Below, one piece after another: positions 57,290-64,000 of a DNA stretch of 64,000 nt. Position 1 is the first letter of the stretch; the number at the start of each line of letters is the position of its first letter. Both the position numbers and the translations under genes were made by a program. Origin of the DNA: Mycobacterium sp. 050128 (lineage in GTDB: Bacteria; Actinomycetota; Actinomycetes; Mycobacteriales; Mycobacteriaceae); assembly GCF_036409155.1 (NCBI RefSeq), contig NZ_JAZGLW010000003.1, positions 372,001 to 436,000 of the forward strand. The letters run 5' to 3'. The notes below the pieces were generated by a model, which did not search any database, was not told the DNA's origin, and saw only the letters and a program-made list of their open reading frames with translations.

Positions 57290-58147
57290 ATGAGCACGGT
57301 GCTCATCCCGATCCCGGACCGTGACTTCGACCCGACCGAGGTCGCCGTCAGTTGGCGGGTCTTGACCGACAACGGTCACCGAGTGATCTTCGCGACCGAA
57401 AGCGGTGCGCCCGGCGTGGCCGACGACATCATGGTGACCGGTCGAGGTCTGGACATCTGGTCCGCGCTGCCGGTACTGGGCTCTCTGTCACTCGTCGGGC
57501 TGGCGCTGCGCGCCGACAAGAACGGTCGCGACGCCTACGCCGCCATGGTGGGTTCATCGGAGTATCAGCAGCCCGTCAGCTGGAGTGCCGCCACGCTGGA
57601 AGGCGTCGACGCGGTGCTGCTGCCCGGCGGTCATCGCGCCCGTGGGATGCGTAGCTACATCGACAGCGGCATCCTGCAGCGCCTCGTCGTCGAGGCATTT
57701 GCCCGCGACATGATCGTGGCCGCGATTTGTCACGGTGTGCTGCTGGCCGCGCGCAGTGTCGACCCCAACACGGGTCGCTCGGTGCTCTACGGACGCAAGA
57801 CCACGGCGCTCACCTGGGCGATGGAGCGGCTGGCCTGGCGGCTGACCCGGATCACCCGATTCTGGGATTCCGATTACTACCGGACCTACACCGAAGCGCC
57901 CGGCCAGGCGAAGGGCTATATGTCCGTGCAGTCGGAAGTCACACGCGCGCTTGAAGATCCGACGGATTTCTGCGACGTCGCACGCGGTACGCCGCACTGG
58001 CGGCTGAAGTCGTCCGGGTTGGCGCGGGACACGGCGACCGACTCGCGGCCCGCATTCGTCGTCGACGACGGCAACTACATTTCGGCGCGTTGGCCCGGGG
58101 ACACCCACACCTTCGCGCGCGTCGTGTCGGACAAATTACGTCTTTAG
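57290..58147 (+). CDS. DJ-1/PfpI family (class I glutamine amidotransferase-like) protein
   Basis: 285 residues. The nucleophile elbow is AAICHGVLLAARS (Cys about 146) after VDAVLLPGGHRARGMR, as in DJ-1/PfpI proteins. The protein is longer than most family members, with a C-terminal extension (about 165-285, LERLAWRLTRITRFWDSD-like segment to ISARWPGDTHTFARVVS). Possible chaperone, hydratase or protease-like function; none can be chosen. It overlaps the convergent dienelactone hydrolase gene by 12 bases. Confidence 0.8.
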   Translation: MSTVLIPIPDRDFDPTEVAVSWRVLTDNGHRVIFATESGAPGVADDIMVTGRGLDIWSALPVLGSLSLVGLALRADKNGRDAYAAMVGSSEYQQPVSWSAATLEGVDAVLLPGGHRARGMRSYIDSGILQRLVVEAFARDMIVAAICHGVLLAARSVDPNTGRSVLYGRKTTALTWAMERLAWRLTRITRFWDSDYYRTYTEAPGQAKGYMSVQSEVTRALEDPTDFCDVARGTPHWRLKSSGLARDTATDSRPAFVVDDGNYISARWPGDTHTFARVVSDKLRL

Positions 58148-58831
58148 GTGCTCGCCGAAGAAGGAGAAGACGCGGCTCCAGGCGTCTTCGGTCGCGGCGT
58201 CGTCGTAGCCGAAGCCCGCGATGCGCAGCAGTGGTTGGGCGGGAAGGGCGTTCGCGAAGCTGTGCCCGGCGTCGGGGTAGACCTTGACGTCACTGGTGAT
58301 CTGCTTGGCCGCGATCACTTCGCGCAACTTCTCAGGTGCACCCTTGCCCAGCGGGTCGCGCCCGCCGAAGCTCGCCACGATCGGGCACGCCCCCTCCAAC
58401 GTGTCGTTCAGGTGCCGCGGCAGGGGAGCGCCGTAGAACGGAGCGGAAGCGCCAAAACCCTTGGGCGACATGACGAGTGCAAACTGTCCGCCCATGCAGA
58501 AGCCGGCGATCCCAACCTGCCCGGTGCAATCCGGCCGCTTGAGCAGGTGATCGCGGGCCGCGAGGATGTCGTCGAGAGCGCGACCACGTTGTGTCATCAG
58601 CTCACGCATCACCCGGGTGATGCAACGGATGCGGCCGCCCCGCGCGTACATGTTCGGAGTAAGCGCGAGATAACCCGCCCGTGCGATGCGGTCGTTGGTC
58701 TGCTGCTTGTCCCGGCCGTAGCCGAAGGCGTCATGGATCACCACCACACCCGGCCAGGGGCCATCACCGGCCGGAATGTTCAGTAGCGCATCGATCGGTC
58801 CGTCCGGGGTATCGATCTCAATCGTGGTCAT
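58136..58831 (-). CDS. dienelactone hydrolase family protein (Rv2054-like)
   Basis: ATG 58831 gives 231 residues (MTTIEIDTPDGPIDALLNIP); an earlier in-frame start adds nine residues. The alpha/beta hydrolase triad is Cys-Asp-His: Cys in GIAGFCMGGQFAL, Asp in SFGGRDPLGKG, His in YPDAGHSFANALP. The family opens dienelactones in aromatic degradation; the true substrate here is unknown. Divergent from fxsA, as in M. tuberculosis. Its 3' end runs into the DJ-1-like gene. Confidence 0.88.
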   Translation of the reverse strand: MTTIEIDTPDGPIDALLNIPAGDGPWPGVVVIHDAFGYGRDKQQTNDRIARAGYLALTPNMYARGGRIRCITRVMRELMTQRGRALDDILAARDHLLKRPDCTGQVGIAGFCMGGQFALVMSPKGFGASAPFYGAPLPRHLNDTLEGACPIVASFGGRDPLGKGAPEKLREVIAAKQITSDVKVYPDAGHSFANALPAQPLLRIAGFGYDDAATEDAWSRVFSFFGEHLKT

Positions 58832-58904
58832 ATCGTCATCTAACTGCAGCCGCGACACCGATCACCAGGGGAACTCTGCCGCGACCCGCAGACGTTGCCA
58901 TTCC

Positions 58905-59423
58905 ATGGTGAGCCGGTTGTTACTCGTCTACGCCGTCGTTGAACTGGCGGCGATCTTCGCGCTGGTCTGGACGGTGGGGTGGGGCTGGACCCTGCTGGGC
59001 CTGCTGGTCACGTTCGTTATCGGCTGGGGCCTGCTGGCCCCGATCGCGGGGTCGCAGCTGATTCGCGACATCGGGCGGATGCGCTCCGGTCTCAAGGAAC
59101 CGCGCAGCACCCTGGGCGACGGCGCGCTGGTGACGACGGCGACGGCGCTGGTCCTGGTTCCGGGCTTCGTCACCACGATGGCGGGAATGCTGTTGCTGCT
59201 CCCGCCGGTGCGTGCGGCTGCCGGGCCCGGATTGACCAGGATCGCGCTGCGAAGCCTTAAGCGACACGCACCGCTGGTCATGACCGAGTTCACATCCGGT
59301 CGCGGGGACTACATCGACGGCGAGGTCATCGACGTCTACGAATTCGAGCCGCCCGCGTTGCCGAAGGACCGGCCCGTCGACGAGCACTGGGGCGGCCCCC
59401 GCTACGCGGCCGGCCCGAACTGA
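58905..59423 (+). CDS. fxsA: FxsA family membrane protein
   Basis: 172 residues from ATG 58905 (a GTG follows immediately). FxsA-type layout: two N-terminal membrane segments (LLLVYAVVELAAIFALVWTV, LLGLLVTFVIGWGLLA), a polar loop, and LVTTATALVLVPGFVTTMAG with MLLLLPPVRAA; the soluble acidic tail contains EVIDVYEFEPPALP. E. coli FxsA affects phage T7 exclusion; the mycobacterial role is unknown. 30 bases before the amidohydrolase gene. Confidence 0.88.
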   Translation: MVSRLLLVYAVVELAAIFALVWTVGWGWTLLGLLVTFVIGWGLLAPIAGSQLIRDIGRMRSGLKEPRSTLGDGALVTTATALVLVPGFVTTMAGMLLLLPPVRAAAGPGLTRIALRSLKRHAPLVMTEFTSGRGDYIDGEVIDVYEFEPPALPKDRPVDEHWGGPRYAAGPN

Positions 59424-59452
59424 CGGGCTCTTGCTGCACGTAGTTTTGCGAT

Positions 59453-61057
59453 GTGACCCCGATTCCGACGACGCTGCTGCTCAACGGGCGGATACACAGC
59501 CCCAGCCATCCCGACGCGACCGCGATGGCGGTGCGCGGCGAGGTGGTTGCGTGGCTGGGCAGCGACGACGTCGGTCGCCGGCAGTTTCCCGACGCCGAGG
59601 TGATGGACCTCGAGGGCGGCTTCGTGGCCCCGGGATTCGTCGACAGCCACATCCATGTCACCGCGACCGGCCTCACCCTCAGCGGCCTGGACCTGCGGGG
59701 GGCCACCTCGCGCGGGCAGTGCCTGCGGATGGTCGCCGACTATGCCGCCGCCCACCCCGGCGAGCCGATCTGGGGGCACGGCTGGGACGAGTCGTCGTGG
59801 CCCGAGAACTGCCCGCCGTCCACCGCCGAGCTCGACGCGGTGCTCGGGGATCGGCCGGCCTATCTGGCGCGCATCGACGTCCACTCCGCGCTGGCCTCGA
59901 CCGGGCTGCGTCAGCTGGTTCCAGACCTGGCGGCGGCGCGCGGTTTCACCGCCGACCGGCCGCTGGCCGGAGACGCTCACCACCTGGTCCGTGCCGTCGC
60001 CCGGGGCCTGCTCACGCCCGCGCAGCTAGCCGAGGCCAGGACCGCCGCGCTGGGAGCCGCGGCCGCGGCCGGCATCGTCGCCGTCCACGAATGCGCGGGC
60101 CCCGAGATCGGTGGCCTCGACGACTGGCTGCAGCTGAACGCCTTCGAGCACGGCGTCGAGGTGATCGGCTATTGGGGTGAGGCGGTCAGCACCGCCGCGC
60201 AGGCCCGCGCGCTGATGGAGCAGACCGGTGCCCGTGGGCTGGCCGGTGACCTGTTCGTCGACGGGGCGCTGGGCTCGCACACCGCGTGGCTGCACGAGCC
60301 CTACACCGACGCTCCTGACCGTGTCGGCACCTGCTACCTGGACGCCGACGTCATCGAAGCTCACCTGCGGGCATGCACCGAGGCGCAGGTGACGGCGGGC
60401 TTCCACGTCATCGGTGATGCCGCGGTCTCGGCGGCGGTCGATGCGTTGGAACGAGTCGTCGCCGACCTCGGGGTGGTCGCCGTCGCCCGCTGCGGGCACC
60501 GGCTGGAGCACCTCGAGATGGTAACCGCCGACCAGGCCGCCAAACTCGGCGCGTGGGGCGTCATCGCCAGCGTGCAGCCCAATTTTGACGCCCTCTGGGG
60601 TGGTCGCGACGGCATGTACGCCGACCGTCTTGGCGCAGAACGAGGCAGCCGGCTCAATCCACTCGCGCTGTTAGCATCCCAAGGCGTGCCCCTCGCGCTA
60701 GGTTCCGACGCCCCGGTGACCGGGCTTGACCCGTGGGGAAGCGTGCGCGCGGCCGTCAATCACCACACCGCGGGCAGTGGCGTATCGGCCCGGGCGGCCT
60801 TCGCCGGCGCCACACGCGGCGGTTGGCGCGCGTGCGGCGTCCGCGACGCGAACATGGGCGCCCTGGTGCCGGGCGCTCCCGCCTCCTACGCGGTCTGGGA
60901 CGCCGGAGACCTCGACGTCCACACCCCCGACGACAGCGTCCAGCGGTGGTCCACCGACCCACGGTCGCGGGTTCCCGCCTTGCCGTGCCTGGGCCCGGAC
61001 GACGAGCTCCCGCGGTGCCGGGGCACCGTCCACCGAGGCGCTGTCATCCATGGCTAG
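59453..61057 (+). CDS. amidohydrolase family protein, YtcJ-like (Rv2052c-like)
   Basis: 534 residues of the amidohydrolase_3 group. Metal-binding HxH is in [12 protein letters not shown], later histidines in [10 protein letters not shown] and [11 protein letters not shown], and the catalytic Asp in [14 protein letters not shown]. The N-terminal and C-terminal beta segments ([26 protein letters not shown]) form the composite sandwich. Substrate unknown. The frame's end overlaps the lnt start by eight bases, so translation is coupled to apolipoprotein acyltransferase. Confidence 0.87.
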   Translation: MTPIPTTLLLNGRIHSPSHPDATAMAVRGEVVAWLGSDDVGRRQFPDAEVMDLEGGFVAPGFVDSHIHVTATGLTLSGLDLRGATSRGQCLRMVADYAAAHPGEPIWGHGWDESSWPENCPPSTAELDAVLGDRPAYLARIDVHSALASTGLRQLVPDLAAARGFTADRPLAGDAHHLVRAVARGLLTPAQLAEARTAALGAAAAAGIVAVHECAGPEIGGLDDWLQLNAFEHGVEVIGYWGEAVSTAAQARALMEQTGARGLAGDLFVDGALGSHTAWLHEPYTDAPDRVGTCYLDADVIEAHLRACTEAQVTAGFHVIGDAAVSAAVDALERVVADLGVVAVARCGHRLEHLEMVTADQAAKLGAWGVIASVQPNFDALWGGRDGMYADRLGAERGSRLNPLALLASQGVPLALGSDAPVTGLDPWGSVRAAVNHHTAGSGVSARAAFAGATRGGWRACGVRDANMGALVPGAPASYAVWDAGDLDVHTPDDSVQRWSTDPRSRVPALPCLGPDDELPRCRGTVHRGAVIHG

Positions 61058-62960
61058 GGAGCAGCCGGAGCCAGACCGTCCGGGCCCGGCCGGTCGAATG
61101 GCCGCAGCCACCGGCCACGGATTGGCGCGGCTGGGCAAGGGGGCGATCGCTCGGGTCCCCGGCATCGGGGCCGCGCTGCTGCCCCGGCTGCCGCGGCTGG
61201 TGGCCACCATCGGCGGCGGAGCGCTGCTGTGTGCCAGCTTCCCGTCGGTCAACTGGTGGTGGGCGGCCGTTGTCGCCGCCGCGTTGCTGGCCTGGGTGCT
61301 CAAACATCCCGACACGACACTGGCGGGCGGATTCGGTTACGGGTTCCTGTTCGGGCTCGCGTTCTATGTCCCGCTGTTGCCATGGATCAGCCTGCTGGTG
61401 GGCGCCGTCCCGTGGCTGACGTTGGCCACCATGTGCGCGTTGTTCCCCGGCCTGTTCGGCTTCTTCGCCGTCGTGGTGCGTCGACTGCCCGGGTGGCCGA
61501 TCTGGTTCGCAGTGCTGTGGACGGCCCAGGAGTGGCTGAAGTCGATCGTCCCGTTCGGCGGCTTTCCCTGGGGCGCGGTGGCCTACGGCCAGGCCGAGGG
61601 CCCACTGCTGCCGTTGGTCCAGCTCGGCGGGGTGGCGCTGCTCTCCATGGGGGTCGTCCTGCTGGGCTTCAGCGTGACCGCGATCGCGCTGGAAATCGCC
61701 AACTGGTGGCGGACCGGTAGCCGGGTGCGCGGCGACGCCTCGGCCGGTGAGACCGGAGTGGAAGCGGCGCCGCCGCCCGCGGTCGTGCTGCCCGGCGTGT
61801 GCTTCTGTCTGGTGCTCTTTGTCGCGGTCATGGTCTGGCCGCAGGTGCGGCACTCCGGCGCCGGATCGGGTGGCGAACCGACGGTCACCGTCGCGGCCGT
61901 GCAGGGCAATGTGCCCAGGCTCGGCCTCGGCTTCAACGAACAACGGCGCGCGGTGCTCGACAACCACGTCGACGAGACGCTGCGGCTGGCCGAGGACGTC
62001 CGGGCCGGGGCCGCCCCGCAACCGCAGTTCGTGATCTGGCCCGAGGATTCCTCCGACATCGACCCCTTCGTCAACGCCGACGCCGCCCAGCGCATCGCGG
62101 AGGCGGCGCACGCGATCAACGCGCCGATCCTGATCGGTTCGGTGCTCGCGGTGCCAAACCACGACCAAGGACCCGAGCAGTACACCAACACCGCCATCGT
62201 CTGGAATCCGGTCACCGGCCCGGCCGACCGCCACGACAAAGAGATCGTCCAGCCGTTCGGCGAATACCTGCCCATGCGGTGGCTTTTCGAGCATCTGTCG
62301 AGCAAGGCCGGCCTGGCCGGCAATTTCGTCCCGGGAAAGGGCGCCGACGTGGTGCAGATCGCCGGCGTCCCCGTCGGCGTGGCCACCTGCTGGGAGGTGA
62401 TCTTCGACCGGGTGCCGCGCAAGGCCGTGCTCAACGGCGCCCAGTTGTTGGCGGTGCCGGCCAACAACGCCACCTTCAACAAGCGCATGAGTGAGCAGCA
62501 ACTCGCATTCGCCAAGGTTCGCGCCGTCGAGCACGACCGATACGTCGTGGTCGCCGGTACCACCGGGATCAGTGCGGTGATCGCTCCCGACGGCGCCGAG
62601 CTGGTCCGTACCGACTTCTTCCAGCCCGCTTACCTCGACATCCAGGTACGCCTCAAGACGGTGCTGACGCCGGCAACTCGGTGGGCCCCGATTATGCAGT
62701 GGGTGTTGGTCGCGGCGGCCGGAGCGGTCATTCTGGCCGGAATACGGCACAATGGGAGCTTCCCGCGTTCGATTCGCCTGCGGTCCAGGCCATCGGCTGA
62801 ATCGGCAGACGTCGGGGCCGCCCCGGACGAACCCGGGCCCGACGAGGAAGTCCCGACGACCGCGCACGACGCTCCGTCGGACACCGACGACTACACTCCG
62901 CTCCACCAAAAGGGCGGCCCACAACCGCGGTATCTCGGGCGACACAGAGGAGATAAATGA
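61050..62960 (+). CDS. lnt: apolipoprotein N-acyltransferase
   Basis: Lnt adds the third acyl chain to lipoproteins at the membrane. The 636-residue protein has about eight membrane helices around a carbon-nitrogen hydrolase domain. The catalytic Glu is in [14 protein letters not shown], the Lys in [16 protein letters not shown] and the Cys in [16 protein letters not shown] Pro/Asp-rich C-terminal tail follows the last helix. In M. tuberculosis this domain is fused to Ppm1 in one polypeptide; here lnt ends and ppm1 begins in a four-base ATGA overlap. LppK in this window is a plausible substrate. Confidence 0.94.
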   Translation: MAREQPEPDRPGPAGRMAAATGHGLARLGKGAIARVPGIGAALLPRLPRLVATIGGGALLCASFPSVNWWWAAVVAAALLAWVLKHPDTTLAGGFGYGFLFGLAFYVPLLPWISLLVGAVPWLTLATMCALFPGLFGFFAVVVRRLPGWPIWFAVLWTAQEWLKSIVPFGGFPWGAVAYGQAEGPLLPLVQLGGVALLSMGVVLLGFSVTAIALEIANWWRTGSRVRGDASAGETGVEAAPPPAVVLPGVCFCLVLFVAVMVWPQVRHSGAGSGGEPTVTVAAVQGNVPRLGLGFNEQRRAVLDNHVDETLRLAEDVRAGAAPQPQFVIWPEDSSDIDPFVNADAAQRIAEAAHAINAPILIGSVLAVPNHDQGPEQYTNTAIVWNPVTGPADRHDKEIVQPFGEYLPMRWLFEHLSSKAGLAGNFVPGKGADVVQIAGVPVGVATCWEVIFDRVPRKAVLNGAQLLAVPANNATFNKRMSEQQLAFAKVRAVEHDRYVVVAGTTGISAVIAPDGAELVRTDFFQPAYLDIQVRLKTVLTPATRWAPIMQWVLVAAAGAVILAGIRHNGSFPRSIRLRSRPSAESADVGAAPDEPGPDEEVPTTAHDAPSDTDDYTPLHQKGGPQPRYLGRHRGDK

Positions 62961-63751
62961 CCACCGGCGAGCAGGCGACCCGGGCTCCGGGCAATCGTGG
63001 AAGCCAGCGTGTCCTGGTTATCATCCCGACCTTCAATGAGCGGGAGAACCTACCCCTGATCCATCGGCGGCTGACGGACGCCTGCCCCGATGTACACGTG
63101 CTGATCGTCGACGACGGCAGCCCCGACGGGACCGGCGAACTCGCCGACGAGCTGGCCGCCGCCGACGGTGGTCGCACCCACGTCATGCACCGCACGGCCA
63201 AGGACGGCCTGGGCGCCGCTTACCTTGCCGGTTTCGCCTGGGGTTTGAGTCGGGACTACGCGGTCCTCGTCGAGATGGACGCCGACGGCAGTCACGCGCC
63301 CGAACAGCTGCGCCGCCTGCTGGACGCCGTCGACGCCGGGGCCGACCTGGCCATCGGTTCGCGCTACGTCGAGGGCGGCGCGGTGCGGAATTGGCCGAAG
63401 CGGCGCTGGGCCCTGTCCTGGACCGCCAACACCTACGCGCGACTGGCGCTCGACATCGACATCCATGACATCACCGCCGGCTACCGGGCCTACCGCCGCG
63501 AGGTGCTCGAGGCGATCGATCTCGACGGCGTCGACTCCAAGGGCTATTGCTTCCAGATCGATCTGACCCGGCGCACCCTGGACAGCGGATTCATCGTCGT
63601 CGAAGTGCCGATCACCTTCACCGAGCGCGAACTCGGCGTCTCCAAAATGAGCGGATCCAACATTCGCGAGGCGCTGGTCAAGGTCGCGAAATGGGGCATT
63701 GAGAGCCGCCGGAACGGTGCTCGGGCCGCTCGCGCGGCCAACCACAGCTAG
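62957..63751 (+). CDS. ppm1: polyprenol monophosphomannose synthase
   Basis: Ppm1 makes polyprenyl-phosphate-mannose, the mannose donor for lipomannan, lipoarabinomannan and glycoproteins. The 264-residue GT2-type enzyme has [19 protein letters not shown], the [11 protein letters not shown] nucleotide-binding motif, the DxD in [15 protein letters not shown], and [20 protein letters not shown] with [20 protein letters not shown], typical of DPM1-like synthases. No C-terminal membrane helix, so it relies on Lnt for membrane contact, as known from M. smegmatis. ATG overlaps the lnt TGA. Confidence 0.95.
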   Translation: MTTGEQATRAPGNRGSQRVLVIIPTFNERENLPLIHRRLTDACPDVHVLIVDDGSPDGTGELADELAAADGGRTHVMHRTAKDGLGAAYLAGFAWGLSRDYAVLVEMDADGSHAPEQLRRLLDAVDAGADLAIGSRYVEGGAVRNWPKRRWALSWTANTYARLALDIDIHDITAGYRAYRREVLEAIDLDGVDSKGYCFQIDLTRRTLDSGFIVVEVPITFTERELGVSKMSGSNIREALVKVAKWGIESRRNGARAARAANHS

Positions 63752-63755
63752 CCGG

Positions 63756-63772
63756 CCGGGCTCACCGCCCGG
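63756..63772. terminator. hairpin between convergent ppm1 and rbpA
   Basis: CCGGGC (63756-63761) and GCCCGG (63767-63772) form a perfect 6-base stem with a 5-base loop, exactly between the ppm1 stop (63751) and the rbpA stop (63774). Probable bidirectional terminator; no T-tract. Confidence 0.5.
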
Positions 63773-63773
63773 G

Positions 63774-64000
63774 TCAGCCGCGTCGCTTCGAGCGGATCAG
63801 CTCGAGGCGCTCCTTGAGCAGTTCTTCGAGTTCTTCGACGGAGCGGCGCTCCAGCAGCATGTCCCAGTGGGTGCGCGGCGGCTTGACCTTTTTGGGCTCG
63901 GGTAGGTCGCCCTCGATCAGGGTGCCTTCCATGCCGTTGCGGCACAGCCAGGTGCCGGGGATGTCGGCGTCGTCGGCGAACGGAACCTCGAATTCCTCGC
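63774..64000 (-). CDS. rbpA: RNA polymerase-binding protein RbpA (5' end off the window)
   Basis: The minus strand reads into a TGA at 63774-63776 and encodes the last 75 or so residues of RbpA. They include EFEVPFADDADIPGTWLCRN (core domain), EPKKVKPPRTHWDMLLERRS (basic linker) and the sigma-interaction end ELLKERLELIRSKRRG. RbpA binds SigA/SigB-RNA polymerase and stabilises open complexes. The start is beyond base 64000; the family is about 111 residues. Convergent with ppm1, as in other mycobacteria. Confidence 0.95.
   Translation of the reverse strand, partial: EEFEVPFADDADIPGTWLCRNGMEGTLIEGDLPEPKKVKPPRTHWDMLLERRSVEELEELLKERLELIRSKRRG

Noticed and set aside
61044..62945. Long minus-strand frame antisense to lnt
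   Set aside because: Composition typical of antisense shadows; lnt has its full catalytic triad on the other strand.

Overview
The window is a high-GC actinobacterial chromosome segment from a nontuberculous Mycobacterium. Support comes from the gene content (mce/yrbE operon, Pup-proteasome locus, PPE protein, DUF222/HNH 13E12-family protein, RbpA, F420-dependent PPOX-fold proteins), frequent GTG starts and 4-base ATGA/GTGA overlaps. Gene order largely mirrors, in reverse, the M. tuberculosis block from about Rv2122c (hisE) to Rv2050 (rbpA). Several segments are inserted, missing or rearranged relative to that block. All M. tuberculosis comparisons are from memory, without any search.

Layout. 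1-4.2 kb: start of a minus-strand mce lipid-import operon (yrbEA, yrbEB, mceA-like, partial mceB-like), divergent from a TetR regulator. 5.2-11.4 kb: hisE-hisG, a DUF4126 membrane protein, a mercuric-reductase-like flavoprotein, an Fe-S RecB-like nuclease, tRNA methyltransferase trmI, a DUF503 protein, lipoprotein lppK and a short secreted-peptide ORF that looks like a gene remnant. 11.4-22.3 kb: the Pup-proteasome system (mpa, two companion genes, dop, pup, prcB, prcA, pafA), then the DNA-damage regulators pafB and pafC. 22.3-29.4 kb: tatA, tatC, helicase helY, a repeat-rich DUF4333-type membrane protein, a 5'-3' exonuclease and the peptidase pepE.

29.4-36.6 kb is the most unusual part. A minus-strand set of four WXG100/ESX-associated-looking genes faces away from an 865-residue protein whose N-terminal two thirds resemble the CpnT channel/toxin of M. 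tuberculosis. Its C-terminal domain is different, and a small AT-rich gene that looks like its immunity partner follows 12 bases downstream. This reads as a CpnT-type polymorphic toxin with an exchanged warhead.

36.7-53 kb: an F420-dependent biliverdin-reductase-like gene, an SDR, and the cobalamin genes cobL-cobM-cobK (plus strand), cobG-cobH-cobIJ (minus strand) and cobN (plus strand). Between these lie sigC, which is in one uninterrupted frame with an upstream zinc-binding, multi-pass anti-sigma-like domain, a PPE-PPW protein, a DUF222/HNH protein with an SOS-like box, an alpha/beta hydrolase and a small secreted protein. 52.9-56.8 kb: a four-gene cassette (DUF1214, sulfotransferase, TetR, SDR) with a long palindromic operator candidate. 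56.9-64 kb: an F420/PPOX protein, a DJ-1/PfpI protein, dienelactone hydrolase, fxsA, an amidohydrolase, separate lnt and ppm1 genes (fused in M. tuberculosis) and the end of rbpA.

The genome is compact. Several convergent gene pairs end in short perfect or near-perfect hairpins that overlap or lie between both stop codons. No tRNA, rRNA, CRISPR array, insertion sequence or cobalamin riboswitch was recognised. The only gene-free stretch of about 300 bases is the divergent mce/TetR promoter region.
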